Shown here: positions 51,479-61,383 of the stretch, piece after piece
How positions within the stretch are numbered: position 1 is the stretch's first letter
Layout: each line of letters starts with the position of its first letter
From: DATAFF01 sp963744915
GTDB taxonomy: Bacteria; Pseudomonadota; Alphaproteobacteria; Rhizobiales; Aestuariivirgaceae
Assembly (NCBI GenBank): GCA_963744915.1
Contig: CAVUUY010000011.1
Coordinates: 124,001-188,000, forward strand
Direction: 5' to 3'
DNA: 64,000 nt
Notes under the pieces: generated by a model
The model's database searches: none
What the model saw: only the letters and a program-made list of their open reading frames with translations
What the model was told of the DNA's origin: nothing
Position numbers and translations under genes: made by a program

Positions 51479-51892
51479 TATTTATCTTGGCGATTTCATC
51501 ATTTCGAATTCGATTGATCGGAATCAACTCGCCATGCGTTGGTGCGTGCTTCCCGCTGGCTGCACTGCTGAACACCGGCAGGTGACGGTATCGGTGATGG
51601 GTGCGCCACATGGGAACTGACGTCATGACTGACCAGTGTCTCGGCCGGGTTGAGCGGCATAGAAAGTTCAGCGCGGCCCGACAAGTCGGCTTTACCCTGG
51701 CCTTCAAGACCGCGGGAACGTGTCTAACACAGCAGGTGAGTGACCTCGGCCATCGTCCGATTTCTTTAAAACCACCTTTCGCTCTACGAACCTGGCCACT
51801 GGCCATTACGGAAGTGACAATTCCCACAGACAGCAGCCCAAAGATCCTGTGATTGGTTAGAAAACGCGAGACGATTTGCAAGGCAGCAGGGT
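51479..51892. other. 414 bases without a supported gene
   Basis: Short frames on both strands lack ribosome sites and protein-like composition. No repeat or RNA gene was recognised. Confidence 0.5.
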
Positions 51893-52321
51893 ATGGCCAC
51901 AGAGAGACGCAGATCGTGGATGAATGCGCATGTCACCGGCAGAATTATCGCGGCCACATTTGGCGCACTCGCCTTTCTTGCAATCTATCCAGGGCGGCCT
52001 GTTCTTATTCCCCTAAGTTCGAAAGCTTCAGAAGCTATCGTTGAGCTTATCAGAGTCGATATTGCCAGGATGGCTAAGTTGTTCGTGATGTCGAATAGGC
52101 CGGGGAAGAACTACAGAAGTGAGCAGATCCATCATCAACCAAATAGTAACGCGCTCGGAATTCGATGTGTTCTCATAGGAAAGTTGCATCCAAATAAATC
52201 AGTTCAGCTCGGTGCCGACGGAAGAAATGTTGAAATGCTTTGCGCATATTGGGAACTGCCAGCGTCGAAAACGAGTGTTTCGCATCATGGCCCCAGTTTC
52301 TTCGGCATCTTGGACCGATAG
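51893..52321 (+). CDS. Hypothetical 142-aa protein with one hydrophobic segment
   Basis: The frame contains a possible signal or membrane helix (IIAATFGALAFLAIYPGRPV, about residues 18-37) followed by polar sequence with no recognised motif. No clear ribosome site. It could be a degraded gene; only the hydrophobic segment supports it. Confidence 0.3.
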   Translation: MATERRRSWMNAHVTGRIIAATFGALAFLAIYPGRPVLIPLSSKASEAIVELIRVDIARMAKLFVMSNRPGKNYRSEQIHHQPNSNALGIRCVLIGKLHPNKSVQLGADGRNVEMLCAYWELPASKTSVSHHGPSFFGILDR

Positions 52322-52385
52322 TCAGTCACTTCCAAGCCGCCCACCTCAGTTGTAATGACGAGTTTATTCAGCGCACTTTTTGAAA

Positions 52386-53619
52386 TCACTCCGGCAGCCC
52401 GGCCTTGCGCATTCCATCCATCCACCGATTGGAATGTTGTGGCTGCAGAAAAGACATTACTTCACCGACATTCGAGAGCCGCAGCTTTGGTGCTAGCTCG
52501 CGCAAAAGCAGCATTGCCTCGCTAGCCTTGTCTTGCCGATCCGCCAGGGCCGCGCTGGCGGCGGAAACGCACATTGTGATGAGGAGCGGTTTGCCACGGA
52601 TGGCCAATTCCGTCCAGGAAAGTGCATTCTCGTAACGCCCTGCTATGAAATGTGCACAGCTCATCGCTGCCTGCATTGTGTGAAGAAGGGGGTCGCGCGG
52701 GCTCTGGCGCATAGCATGCATAAGGCGCTGGATGGCGGCATCCGGATCCCCAAGAGAGATCTTTGTCCAGCCACTGAAGACCCACGCTGTGGCGAGGTTG
52801 GGCTTAGTGCAATTGCACGATCGACATAAGCATCTCCCTCTAATACCTGGTCGGCAACCTCGGCAAGAGCGAACCCTGCTGTGCAGAGCGCCATCGCATC
52901 ATCAAAGCCTAGCTCAACGGCACGACGCGCCAATCGAGTGGCCTCCGCTATGTCGCTTTTCCTGTCGATAACCCATGCACACGCACGTCTCTGCACGAAC
53001 GCGCGGGCTGCCAAGCCATAAGCGGCTGCAAACTTCGGGTCGAGATCGGTCGCTCGATAGAGGTTCGAGAGAGCCTCCTCATTGGCTGGCCGATCCCATT
53101 TGTGGAGATCCGCCATGGCGCGCAAAAAGCAATCATAGGCTTCTAGGTTTAGGCAACTTATCACCTTTTCTTTCAACTCCTCTTGTTCAAACCCGGGCGC
53201 GATGGTACCTACGACCTTGATAGCGATAGTGTTTTGAATTTCGAAAAATTCCGACAGTTTTTCCTCGAAGCGATCACACCAAACGTTCAATCCCGTAGAA
53301 GTGTCCACGAGCTGTCCAAAGACATGGAAACGATTTCCTGTCCTTAGGACGTCTCCTTAAGAAGATAGCGCACACCGAGCTCGCGGCTAATCAGCTCGTG
53401 CTCTGCGGTTCTGTTCCTGTATTCGAAGCTCGAATTTCGAGCTATTACGAATAGCCCATTGAAGCACGACAGCGCCCGGATGACCTCCTCAACAATTCCA
53501 TCGACGAAATATTGTTGGTCCGCCTCGCTGCTTACGTTTGCGAACGGGAGCACCGCGATCGACGGCTCGTCTGGGAGCAGTGGGGCGAGCAACGAGCTCT
53601 GGATAGACGTTGCGTCCAC
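52386..53619 (-). pseudogene. TolB-TPR protein related to class III cyclases, frameshifted
   Basis: Read on the minus strand, the TolB-like domain opens DEPSIAVLPFANVSSEADQQ and ends ELGVRYLLKET at about 53345. The frame then changes into LNVWCDRFEEKLSEFFEIQN and TPR-like sequence (NEEALSNLYRATDLDPKFAA), with further shifts near 52830 and 52720 (LMHAMRQSPRDPLLHTMQAA). Part of the TolB domain between the first two frames is missing. It belongs to the same superfamily as the broken gene at 48.7-50.6 kb but is only distantly similar. The N-terminal effector domain is not visible. No function should remain. Confidence 0.7.
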
Positions 53620-54144
53620 TTAAGGTTTAATCCACGGCATATTGAACATGATGATAGATTATTGGATCTGACATCAAGTGTAAAATTTCCGAAAATCTGT
53701 TGGCACGTCCTATCGAGAGCGCCGTCGACTAATCCGGAGCGGGCCGACCGCCTCATCGATGGGCAGGGCGCCCGTAAACGTGCTTGAACCGCTGCGGATC
53801 GAAGCAGCTTATTTTTGCGGGCCATCACGTTGATCGCGCCTGTCACGACACGCTCCGTCGGTTGAGCCGGTCGTGAAATTTAGAAGCTGTCCAAGTCCCA
53901 AGATGTGGCGATCCTCACATCTTGGATGTGCTACCGAAAACATGGCGGCTCTAGGTCGCGAAATATCGATCAATCGCTATGGCGTACGTCCGTCGACGGT
54001 TCTTTCCCCGCTACCGCTGGACGAACGAGCGGACAATGCCATCGGTCCTTCGGGGAGTCGTCTCAAAGGTTGATCCTGGTCTCGCGTTTGCCTATCTTTC
54101 GGTGAGCTGAAGAAGAGCCTCGCAGCGCCGCGTCAAGGCGCGTT
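53620..54144. other. 525 bases without a supported gene
   Basis: The interval lies upstream of the minus-strand TolB-TPR pseudogene. Scattered short frames include FGNFTLDVRSNN on the minus strand, which might be a trace of a winged-helix domain, but it is too short to call. No RNA or repeat was recognised. Confidence 0.4.
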
Positions 54145-54801
54145 ATGATGAAAATCGCATCCTCACGCATTCCCAATAATAGCCTTTGGTTCAGAAGGTT
54201 ACATCAGGTACCTAGTATCCATTTTCTGCTTGTTAGGAGCCGACGTACAAACGTGGCGGACCGCTTGGAAGCAAAGGCATTTATCTTGAAGGATGAGGAT
54301 GGTAAAATTCGTGCTGCATTGCAAATGGATAAGAGTGTGACCGGCGATGTTATATGGACAGGTCCGCAGTTAGTTCTCTTTGACAGTAATGGACGGACTA
54401 GGTTCTCTGTTAGCTTCGAAAGTCGGGGAGATTTCGATTCGACCGAACTCGAATTATTTGAAAGTACAGGACATGATGCAGTCGTCAGTATCAGCTCACA
54501 TGAAGAGAGCTTCGTTGGCAACCAACAAACTATTCACCTGATGAACAAAGATGGCGCCACGATAGATCTTTCAGCTTCTCCAGGGCAAGCACGTATAGAG
54601 ATTTTTCGAGGACAATATTATCCCGCCTCAAGCGCTGTCATGTTTGCCGGGACTGGTAGCAGAGGCTTCCATGTGAGTGCCTATCACCCAGGCAAAGTTG
54701 AGGGGTACATATATAAACGGTTGGATATGTTTGTGAAAGATGAAAAGCCGCGAATAACCATCTACGATAAAGACGAAAGGCCAGTGTTTTCGAAGCCATA
54801 A
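54145..54801 (+). CDS. Hypothetical beta-repeat protein (218 aa), AT-rich gene
   Basis: Residues 40-218 contain repeated short beta motifs of the type F-x-L-x-D-x-x-G-x-x-R/K (AFILKDEDGKIRAALQ, LVLFDSNGRTRFSVSF, ITIYDKDERPVF). This resembles a widespread group of bacterial proteins of unknown function that are usually membrane-anchored at the N-terminus. Here the first 35 residues look atypical and lack a clean hydrophobic helix, so the true 5' end may be lost. GC content is clearly lower than in the flanking chromosome, suggesting transfer. Confidence 0.55.
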   Translation: MMKIASSRIPNNSLWFRRLHQVPSIHFLLVRSRRTNVADRLEAKAFILKDEDGKIRAALQMDKSVTGDVIWTGPQLVLFDSNGRTRFSVSFESRGDFDSTELELFESTGHDAVVSISSHEESFVGNQQTIHLMNKDGATIDLSASPGQARIEIFRGQYYPASSAVMFAGTGSRGFHVSAYHPGKVEGYIYKRLDMFVKDEKPRITIYDKDERPVFSKP

Positions 54802-54909
54802 GGACATAAATAGGAGGAAAGGTGTACCAATGGCACCTGGATCACTGCTAACTGATTCTAGCCTGTTCCTCATTAATCTCGCTGATTGAGTGCTCGACGT
54901 CATGTAAAT

Positions 54910-55530
54910 CTATGGATCACCTGTGGCGATTTGGCTGAGACTAAAAACTCTGTTGCCCGACAAGGTACACGAGCGGGTTGGTCGCCACTCGTCCAATTCG
55001 GAACGTCGATCGAGGCAAAACCGGCTGCGGAGTCGATCGAGCGCCTGCAGCCTCGCTTGGCGGTCGGCTGTCAGCCTGCTATTGCGTGCCTGGTTCAGCA
55101 GAAGATGCCGCCACAGCGCTGCCTGCCGCATTTCGGCGAAGGCCGGTGGATCGGCGATCCTGAACTCGTCGAGTATGGTTGTCAGCGCGTTTTCGGCGGT
55201 GGCCTCCCAACTGGCGATAGCGCGCTCCCAGGAGAAGATCGTCCATTCGAGGGTCCATCCGGGAGCCTGTGCGCGAGCTGGTGCCAGCGAAAGGGTCTCG
55301 ATCAGCTCCAAGGCGTCACGCTGTTTCAGATTGACCCAACCGTCGGCGAGCGGCTTGGCGAGATGCGGCATGACAGCTCGATCGAGCAGTCGCTCGATCG
55401 TTCGGTCGGCGTAATGGATAGTGCGAGCGGTTTTCAGCAGATGGGCAGCATCTGCCGGGCTGAGGGTGGCGCAAGAGCAAAGTACTGCCAGTGTCGCCCG
55501 AATATTCACGAGCGGCTCGCTGAGCGGCAT
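54910..55530 (-). pseudogene. TfuA-like protein, C-terminal fragment
   Basis: The fragment begins MPLSEPLVNIRATLAVLCSC and continues with HYADRTIERLLDRAV and WVNLKQRDALELIETL, which match the C-terminal portion of TfuA-like proteins as I know them (lSExmVNIRATL, then kxRDALELL). The N-terminal TfuA core of roughly 150 residues is absent. A few in-frame codons extend upstream, then a TAG stop occurs at about 55571, and an integrase scrap follows on the other strand. TfuA normally works with a YcaO protein on backbone thioamide or azole formation; no ycaO is visible. The fragment should be inactive. Confidence 0.7.
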
Positions 55531-55554
55531 GTAGCTTTCTGAGTTGTCTCGCTC

Positions 55555-55890
55555 GACTTGGTCAAACTACATCGTGAGATGGTCGATGCGCTTTACGCCG
55601 CCAACCGCACCATCGCGCTGCTCTCGAAAGTTCTTTAATTGGTGTAGGCACAAGGCATCAGGGCCGACCACTCGAATTCCTACCAGCATGTTGAAAAATA
55701 CCGTGAAGACCGGCAGGACGGATTCCCTTCGGCTAAAGAATTCGCGCGACTCGGTTAGATGCTGGATGAGAAAGAGAAACGAGCCGGATTGCTGCCGTAG
55801 ATCGTGGGCGATACGATTGCTGGTTCTCACCGGCGCGCCGCTAAGCGAGTGGGAGGTAAATCTTGACCGAAGCATGCTGCGGCCTTGAGT
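55555..55890 (+). pseudogene. Degenerate integrase fragment
   Basis: Combining frames gives VKLHREMVDALYAANRTIALLSK, HVEKYREDRQDGFPSAKEFA, MLDEKEKRAGLL and a damaged Arg I region (LTGAPLSEWEV). It corresponds to the middle of the same tyrosine-recombinase type as the pseudogene at 47.4 kb (shared IALLSKFF and HVEKYRE). Several stops and shifts are present. It starts within a few bases of the end of the TfuA fragment and probably marks an old insertion or deletion breakpoint. Confidence 0.6.
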
Positions 55891-56077
55891 TCTCGGGCTC
55901 TGATTATTCAAGCGTGGTACTTGAAACGGAAAGTCAGAGGCAGCCGCTGATCGGCCGTGCCGACGGGCCGGCAAGAATTGTCTACGATTAAAAAATTGAG
56001 CATTTGTCGGAATTTGACCTGCTCCCCTGAAATGTCCTCGCTTTGAGGTTAGCCTGCATCCTGAGAGGAGACAGGCA

Positions 56078-56337
56078 ATGAAGCGATCGAGGTTTTCCGA
56101 CGAGCAGATCATCGGCATTTTGAAGGAGCATCAGGCGGGGCTATCGGCGGTGGAGTTGTGCCGCAAATACGGGATCAGCGACGCGACCTTCTACACGTGG
56201 CGCACGAAGTATGGCGGCATGGACGTGTCGGAGGCCAGGCGGCTGAAGGCTCTTGAGGAGGAGAACGCGCAGCTGAAGAAGCTTCTGGCCGATGCGATGC
56301 TGGACGTCTCGACGCTTCGCGAGATGCTCGGAAAAAA
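56078..56337 (+). pseudogene. IS3-family transposase OrfA, truncated by insertion
   Basis: The frame starts MKRSRFSDEQIIGILKEHQA, then CRKYGISDATFYTWRTKYGG, a helix-turn-helix typical of IS3 OrfA, followed by a leucine-zipper-like helix (EENAQLKKLLADAML). It reaches LREMLGKK at the A6 run where the inner element begins; the open frame continues 34 bases into the inserted element. A GAGAGGAG ribosome site precedes the ATG. Confidence 0.88.
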
Positions 56338-57688
56338 TGTATGGTCCGCCCTGTCCGTGCAAGGGTCGTGACAGCACTGACGACAACAGTCTGCGTAAAT
56401 GTATCCGGCCTCTTGCAAGCGGGCCGCTGTTGCGGCCAGGCCATGATGAGATCCGCGCGCTTCGTTCCCACATAATTCTTCGTGCACGAGGCACGGTTTT
56501 TTGCCAGAGCTTACGATGCGCCGATCAACTGTATCGTCATCACTCCTCGATCCTTGCAATCTGTCAGCACGGCACTCTCAGGCGATGGTCGGATCGTACC
56601 GTTCGTAGAGGGCGCCTGGCTTTGTCAGAATCACCCAAGCAATCCGTGTAATTTTGGCTGCAAGGGCGACAGTCACTTTGTTCACGTGCATTCGGCTCTG
56701 AAGCTGATTTATCCAGAGACCGAGGCGATCGCGCGACCGATCCAGATGATTGACGCACGATCGCGCCCCGTGGATCAGCAACCGCCGCAAATACCGATTG
56801 CCGCGCCTGCTGATGCCTAGGAGTAGCGGCTTTCCGCCGGTAGAGTGCTGCTGGGGGACAAGCCCAAGCCAAGCCGCCATATCCCTTGCCTTCCTAAATT
56901 GCTGACCGTTGCCGGCCGCGGCAAGGATTGCAGTGGCCACCAGGGGACCGATACCAGGAACTGTCATCAGCCGCCGGGCTTTGTCGTCGCGCGCGGCGAT
57001 AGCCTCCACCTCCCGGGTAACGATCGCGATGCGCTGTTCGAGCGCTCTCACGTCTTCGAACAAGTCGCCCAGTAGTCGGCGCATTGTTGGCGTTAGATCG
57101 TTGGCCTCGTCAGCGAGCACACGCGGCAGATCGATCTTGAATACTCCAGCCCCTTGGCGTATCGCCACGCCAAACTCCAGACAGAACGAGCGGATTTGGC
57201 AGATCAAACGGGTTCGACTGCTCACCAGCTGATCACGGATGCGGTGCAAAGTCTGAAGTTCGACCTGATCGAGATGCTTGACTTCGACGAAGCGCATTGC
57301 CGGCCGGGTGACAGCTTCGGCGATTGCAGCCGCATCGATAGTGTCGCTCTTGTTTGTCTTGACGTACGGCTTGACATACTGGGCAGGGATGATCCGCACG
57401 GTGTGGCCCAGGGCCCGGAGTTTGCGTCCAAGCCACTGTGAGCCGGGACATGCTTCCATTCCAACGATGGCGGGCGCCGCATGCTCAAAGAACGACAGCA
57501 GAGTGTCGCGCCGACACTTCAGGCGTTGCATCACATTGCCCTCGCGGTCAGTTCCTATGATGTGGAACACGTTCTTCCCCAGATCGATCCCATAAACAGC
57601 AGCACTTCGTGGTTTGTTGCGAATCATCCTGTCCTCCTTCGCCAATGGCCGATCCTGCAACCGGAGGACAGGGCGGACCATCCCATTA
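56338..57688 (-). mobile_element. IS110-family (IS1111-like) insertion sequence
   Basis: About 1.35 kb inserted in the IS3 element. Sub-terminal 16-bp inverted repeats are perfect: ATGGTCCGCCCTGTCC (56341-56356) and GGACAGGGCGGACCAT (57666-57681). Inverted repeats slightly inside the ends are the mark of the IS1111 branch, whereas classical IS110 lacks them. The exact ends are uncertain by a few bases because the IS3 sequence resumes at about 57688 with CTTCTGACG. Confidence 0.82.
56578..57627 (-). CDS. IS110/IS1111-family DEDD transposase
   Basis: A 349-aa transposase, apparently intact. The N-terminal RuvC-like DEDD domain shows VYGIDLGKNVFHI, GMEACPGSQWLGRKL and KTNKSDTIDAAAIAEAV (the D, E and DxxD residues). 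The C-terminal Tnp20 domain shows MTVPGIGPLVATAILAAAG and LGLVPQQHSTGGKPLLLGIS, with the conserved serine. AAGGAGG lies seven bases before ATG 57627; the longer frame to 57681 runs through the inverted repeat and is rejected. It is probably still active and is the youngest event in this region. Confidence 0.92.
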   Translation of the reverse strand: MIRNKPRSAAVYGIDLGKNVFHIIGTDREGNVMQRLKCRRDTLLSFFEHAAPAIVGMEACPGSQWLGRKLRALGHTVRIIPAQYVKPYVKTNKSDTIDAAAIAEAVTRPAMRFVEVKHLDQVELQTLHRIRDQLVSSRTRLICQIRSFCLEFGVAIRQGAGVFKIDLPRVLADEANDLTPTMRRLLGDLFEDVRALEQRIAIVTREVEAIAARDDKARRLMTVPGIGPLVATAILAAAGNGQQFRKARDMAAWLGLVPQQHSTGGKPLLLGISRRGNRYLRRLLIHGARSCVNHLDRSRDRLGLWINQLQSRMHVNKVTVALAAKITRIAWVILTKPGALYERYDPTIA

Positions 57689-58540
57689 CTTCTGACGCCT
57701 GGGTCGAGGAGAAGCGCCGTGACCTGGGCGATCGAAACAGAGGCTACTCGCAGCGCCGCGCTTGTGGACTGGTCGGGATGGCGCCGCGGGTTTACCGCTA
57801 CCGTTCGAGCCGTCCGGACGATGCCGGCCTGCGCAAGCGGCTGCGCGAAGTTAGCGGCAGAGCGTCGACGCTTCGGCTACCGCCGGCTGCACCTTCTGCT
57901 GAAGCGGGAAGGTGTCGCCGTCAACTGGAAGAAGCTCTACCGTCTCTATCGCGACGAGCGGCTGACGGTGCGCAAGCGCGGTGGTCGCAAGCGAGCACTC
58001 GGCACCAGAGCACCGATGACGATCCCGCAGGACGCCAACCAGCGCTGGAGCCTCGACTTCGTCGCCGACACGCTGATCGATGGCCGGCGCTTCCGCATCC
58101 TGTGCGTCATCGACGACTTCAGCCGGGAGTGCCTGGCAACCGTCGTCGACAACTCGCTCTCCGGTGAGCGGGTCGGCCGCGAGCTCGATCAGATCGCCGA
58201 GCGCCGCGGTTATCCCTGCATGATCGTCTCCGACAACGGCACCGAGCTGACCTCGAACGCCATCCTGGCCTGGCAGGAGGATCGCCAGGTCGAGTGGCAC
58301 TACATCGCGCCGGGCAAGCCAATGCAGAACGGCTTCGTGGAGAGCTTCATCGGACGGCTGCGCGATGAGTTCCTCAACGAGCGGCTGTTCACCAGCTACC
58401 GGCATGCCCGCGACAGCATTGAGGAATGGAGGATCGACTACAATCTGACCCGCCCGCACACCAGCCTCGACGGGCTCACCCCATACGAGTTTGCAAACCG
58501 GTCCGGAAAGGACCACAACGTGAACAGGGCTAACTTATGA
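57689..58540 (+). pseudogene. IS3-family transposase OrfB, 5' disrupted and frameshifted
   Basis: The DDE integrase domain is well preserved from LAAERRRFGYRRLHLLLKRE onward: WSLDFVADTLIDGRRFRIL (first D), CMIVSDNGTELTSNAI (second D), MQNGFVESFIGRLRDEFLNE (E). Upstream, the expected segment RRACGLVGMAPRVYRYRSS occurs in a different frame, so there are at least two indels before about 57850, besides loss of fusion to OrfA by the inserted element. It is not functional. Confidence 0.85.
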
Positions 58541-58648
58541 TCGGGGACAAAACGGGGAGCAGGTCAACAGACTTACAAAAGCTTGACTTTCCACGCGATA
58601 CATTCCGTCATATGCTGCACTCCCCGTTAGAGCGGTTGGAGTACTCCC

Positions 58649-59926
58649 ATGCCAATCGATTCCATAATCAATGCACGCCAGGCTACTCGAAGAGCCTTCA
58701 ATCTCCGCTTGTCTTCACTGTTCCTTTCGGTGTTGGCTTATGGCTCGGCGACACGGCGGAATTCCTGCCATCGCGGGCCCAAGTGATCCGGCCGTCCTAA
58801 CTTCGGCGGGGCTGGGACTGCGAAGCAGATGTATGAACCCTATGCAACCAAGTACGGAAGCTTGCCTAATTTCAGCTTCATGAACAGCACCGAGGAGGCG
58901 CTTCTTAAGCTGAGGTCGGGGGGCCAACTCGACGTTTGCGTCGCCAACGACGTGGATACGTTGAAATGGCATGAAGCTGGCGTGATCGTGCCAATTAGCA
59001 CAGACCGGCTAGCAAACTGGCCTGATACCTTCGATTCGGTTCGTAATCTGGATACCATCCGCGTGGGGGGCCAGATCCATTTCATCCCGGCTATTATATT
59101 TAGTGTCTCAATACTGTATAGAACTGATCTCATCGATAAAGTGGACTCCTGGTCCGTTCTCTGGGATGAAAAATACAAGGGCCGTATCGCGCTCTTAGAT
59201 AATGCAATCGACTGCATTGTTCCGGCCGCAGCCTCCTTGGGAATAAACCCCTTTTCGATGACTGACAGCGAAATGCAAAAAGTTACAGAAATCTTGAGAA
59301 AACAGCGTGAGGTTGCCAAGTTTTATTGGTCCAACCCCACAGACTTAGAGCAGTCCTTGGCCTCCGGCGAAATCGCTGTTGCCTATGGCTGGGGGGAGTC
59401 GTTCCGAAGACTCGTAGACCAGAAGGTCGCAATCGGATATGCGACACCGAAGGAAGGCAAAATCATGGAATTCACCGGGTGTCTGATCACGAAGGGTGCA
59501 AGGGGCGACGAGCAAAGAATCTATGACTTTATTGATTCTTGGATTTCACCACAGAGCGGAAAGTTCATTCTCGAGCAATTTGGAATGGGTTCAGTAAATC
59601 GGAAAGCGAGTTACCTTGCTAACTCGGACCGTCTCAGACAGATAGGATTGGAAAGTTTCGAAGACGATTTCAAGAGCGCCATCTTATACAAAGCAGTGTC
59701 GCTTGATCAGCAGCAAAAAAACACTCTAATCTTTGAGCAGGTGAAAGCCGGGGGCTGTAATGGAATTCAGCCCAACGCTCAGCAAGGGTGCGCAAACCGA
59801 TCTTTGATCATGAATCGACAACGGCGTGATTTCCTAGGTTATCGGGTCTTCCCCACCGGACGTTCAATGGCCAGGTGGGGGGAAGCTTGCTATCTCTCTC
59901 GTGCTAAACATCGAAGAAGGTGCTGA
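58649..59926 (+). pseudogene. Spermidine/putrescine-type ABC solute-binding protein, degraded 5' end
   Basis: From 58829 the frame is a family 1 (PotD-like) binding protein: TEEALLKLRSGGQLDVCVAN, YRTDLIDKVDSWSVLWDEKY, GEIAVAYGWGESFRRL. Upstream in the same frame are a start codon (58649), a signal-like segment (LRLSSLFLSVLAYGSA), a TGA at 58784-58786 and then NFGGAGTAKQMYEPYATKYG. A second frame fills the gap (AEFLPSRAQVIRP), so two compensating indels plus the stop interrupt the gene. The reading frame also runs on into the first codons of the next gene. It sits just right of the IS3 element and heads a nitrogen-compound cluster. Confidence 0.75.
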
Positions 59927-60730
59927 GCTTTCGATCGGCGATGGGGACGAACGAAACGAGTTTGAATATGAAGAAATTCTTGAAATTCAGAACGCGCCTG
60001 ACCTTTGCATGGAGTCTCATTACGAATACGGCACCCGTGTTGCTTATTGGAGATTGATGAAGCTGTTCGACGATTTTAGCTTTCCGGCAACGCTTAATGT
60101 CTGCGCACGGTCTTTGGCACGATCACCCTGGATTGCACAGGACGTTCTTCGACGGGGCCATGAGATTTGCTCTCATGGTGTTAGATGGGAAGGTCCAGTG
60201 CATCTAACGGAGGACCAAGAGCGGAAACGGATAACAGATGCTGTCGAGATCATTCGCAACTGCTCGGGATCGCGCCCGCTTGGCTGGCACTCACGTTCTA
60301 CCGCCACGCCAAATACTCGCCGTCTTCTTGTAGAAAACGGATTTACCTACGACAGTGATGCGTATAACGACGACCTACCCTACCTGCTTCTTTCTCATGG
60401 ACGCGAATACGTTGTGATCCCCTATGCCTTAGATACCAATGACATGCGTTTTTTCCAGGGCCATGGTTTTGTCCAATCAGACGATTTCAGCAGGTACTGC
60501 ATCAACGCAGTTGAATGGTTGCGTCATAATTCTGAGAGCTGCTCCAAGATGATCACAATTGGCCTACATTTAAGGATTATCGGGCGGCCGGGTCGGATTT
60601 CTGGCCTTAAGGTCTCCTGTTGGAACATCTATCGAGCCTTGCCTCAGAGATCTGGATTGCCAGGAGGATCGATATTGCTCACCATTGGTTGGATCTGTAT
60701 CGAGCGGGGCGGGTGAAGTCTTTGGAATGA
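59810..60730 (+). pseudogene. puuE: PuuE-like allantoinase (polysaccharide-deacetylase fold), frameshifted
   Basis: The N-terminus (MNRQRRDFLGY) is in one frame. The frame shifts near 59855 to give VQWPGGGKLAISLVLNIEEG, ESHYEYGTRVAYWRLMKLF, GHEICSHGVRW and TPNTRRLLVENGFTYDSDAY, all characteristic of PuuE allantoinases. Near 60620 another shift moves the C-terminus (IWIARRIDIAHHWLDL) into a third frame ending at 60730. PuuE hydrolyses allantoin to allantoate. The middle portion remains open (59901-60716), but both ends are out of frame, so the product would be abnormal. Confidence 0.78.
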
Positions 60731-60829
60731 ACAACCAAATCAGCGCTGGTTCAGACGGCTCTTCGTTCGTCAGAAACAAGAAATGGCACAGTGAAAATTC
60801 CGTAGACCTCGCATGGAGATATTTGAAAA

Positions 60830-61383
60830 ATGATGACGGTTGCTGTGCCCATCGAACCGCTCCGTCAGAACTCGTGCGCAGTTCGGGATCGTTATGAGAG
60901 AAAATTCGGGGAGAGACGCCCGCGATTCTCGCTTCCAAACCATATGTTTAACTTGCAGTTTCGGTCTGATGGGAAAGCTGAGGTTTATATCATCCGATAC
61001 CCGAACGAGAGTTAGAGGTGTCGAGGTTTGAGCGTCACTTCAAAATGACGGAAGCACGGATCTCGCTGGCTCAGCCTAGCGTGATCCTTGTTGCAGGAAG
61101 TCCAATAATGGACCCCGCTAATTCACTTCCGGAAACTGAGTCCGTAAGAGCGTTCCTCATCGGTGCAAACCAAGGTTTGATATTTAAAAAGGCGACGTGG
61201 CACTCTCTCAACTGCTTCCCGACCAACTCCGAATATGCTGATTTTGTGTTCATAACAGAAAAGGAAAGTGAGGTCGAATTGGCGAAAGCGGCGGAAGAGA
61301 AGGACCTCAAGCGCACTCAGATCCTTGACTACGCTACCGAGCTTGGCGTCACCTTCCGCCTTGATGTGCCATATGCGTATTGA
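60830..61383 (+). pseudogene. Ureidoglycolate lyase-like protein (AllA family), frameshifted
   Basis: The first frame begins MMTVAVPIEPLRQNSCA and carries FSLPNHMFNLQFRSDGKAEV and IIRYPNES before a stop. One base shift near 61005 restores ELEVSRFERHFKMTEARIS, ESVRAFLIGANQGLIFKKA, then TWHSL and LGVTFRLDVPYA. Together these match the ureidoglycolate lyase family, which splits ureidoglycolate to glyoxylate and urea after allantoin breakdown. It follows the allantoinase in the logical pathway order. A short frame just upstream (60727 onward, MNNQISAGSDGSSFVRNKKW) is unexplained. Confidence 0.75.

Larger units (their letters stand above)
56015..58566 (+). mobile_element. IS3-family insertion sequence, interrupted by an IS110/IS1111-family element
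   Basis: The terminal inverted repeats are TGACCTGCTCCCC (56015-56027) and GGGGAGCAGGTCA (58554-58566), 13 bp and perfect. Removing the inner element (about 1350 bp) leaves about 1.2 kb with orfA and orfB, the normal size for this family. No target duplication of three or four bases is evident at the ends. The orfA/orfB junction at a run of six A residues, the usual frameshift site, is where the inner element sits. Confidence 0.88.

Noticed and set aside
56019..58569. Target-site duplication flanking the IS3 element
   Set aside because: The bases adjoining the two terminal repeats do not match for three or four positions.
58784..58786. In-frame TGA in the solute-binding gene as possible selenocysteine or readthrough
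   Set aside because: A second frame supplies the expected residues across this stretch, so frameshift decay explains it better, and binding proteins do not use selenocysteine.
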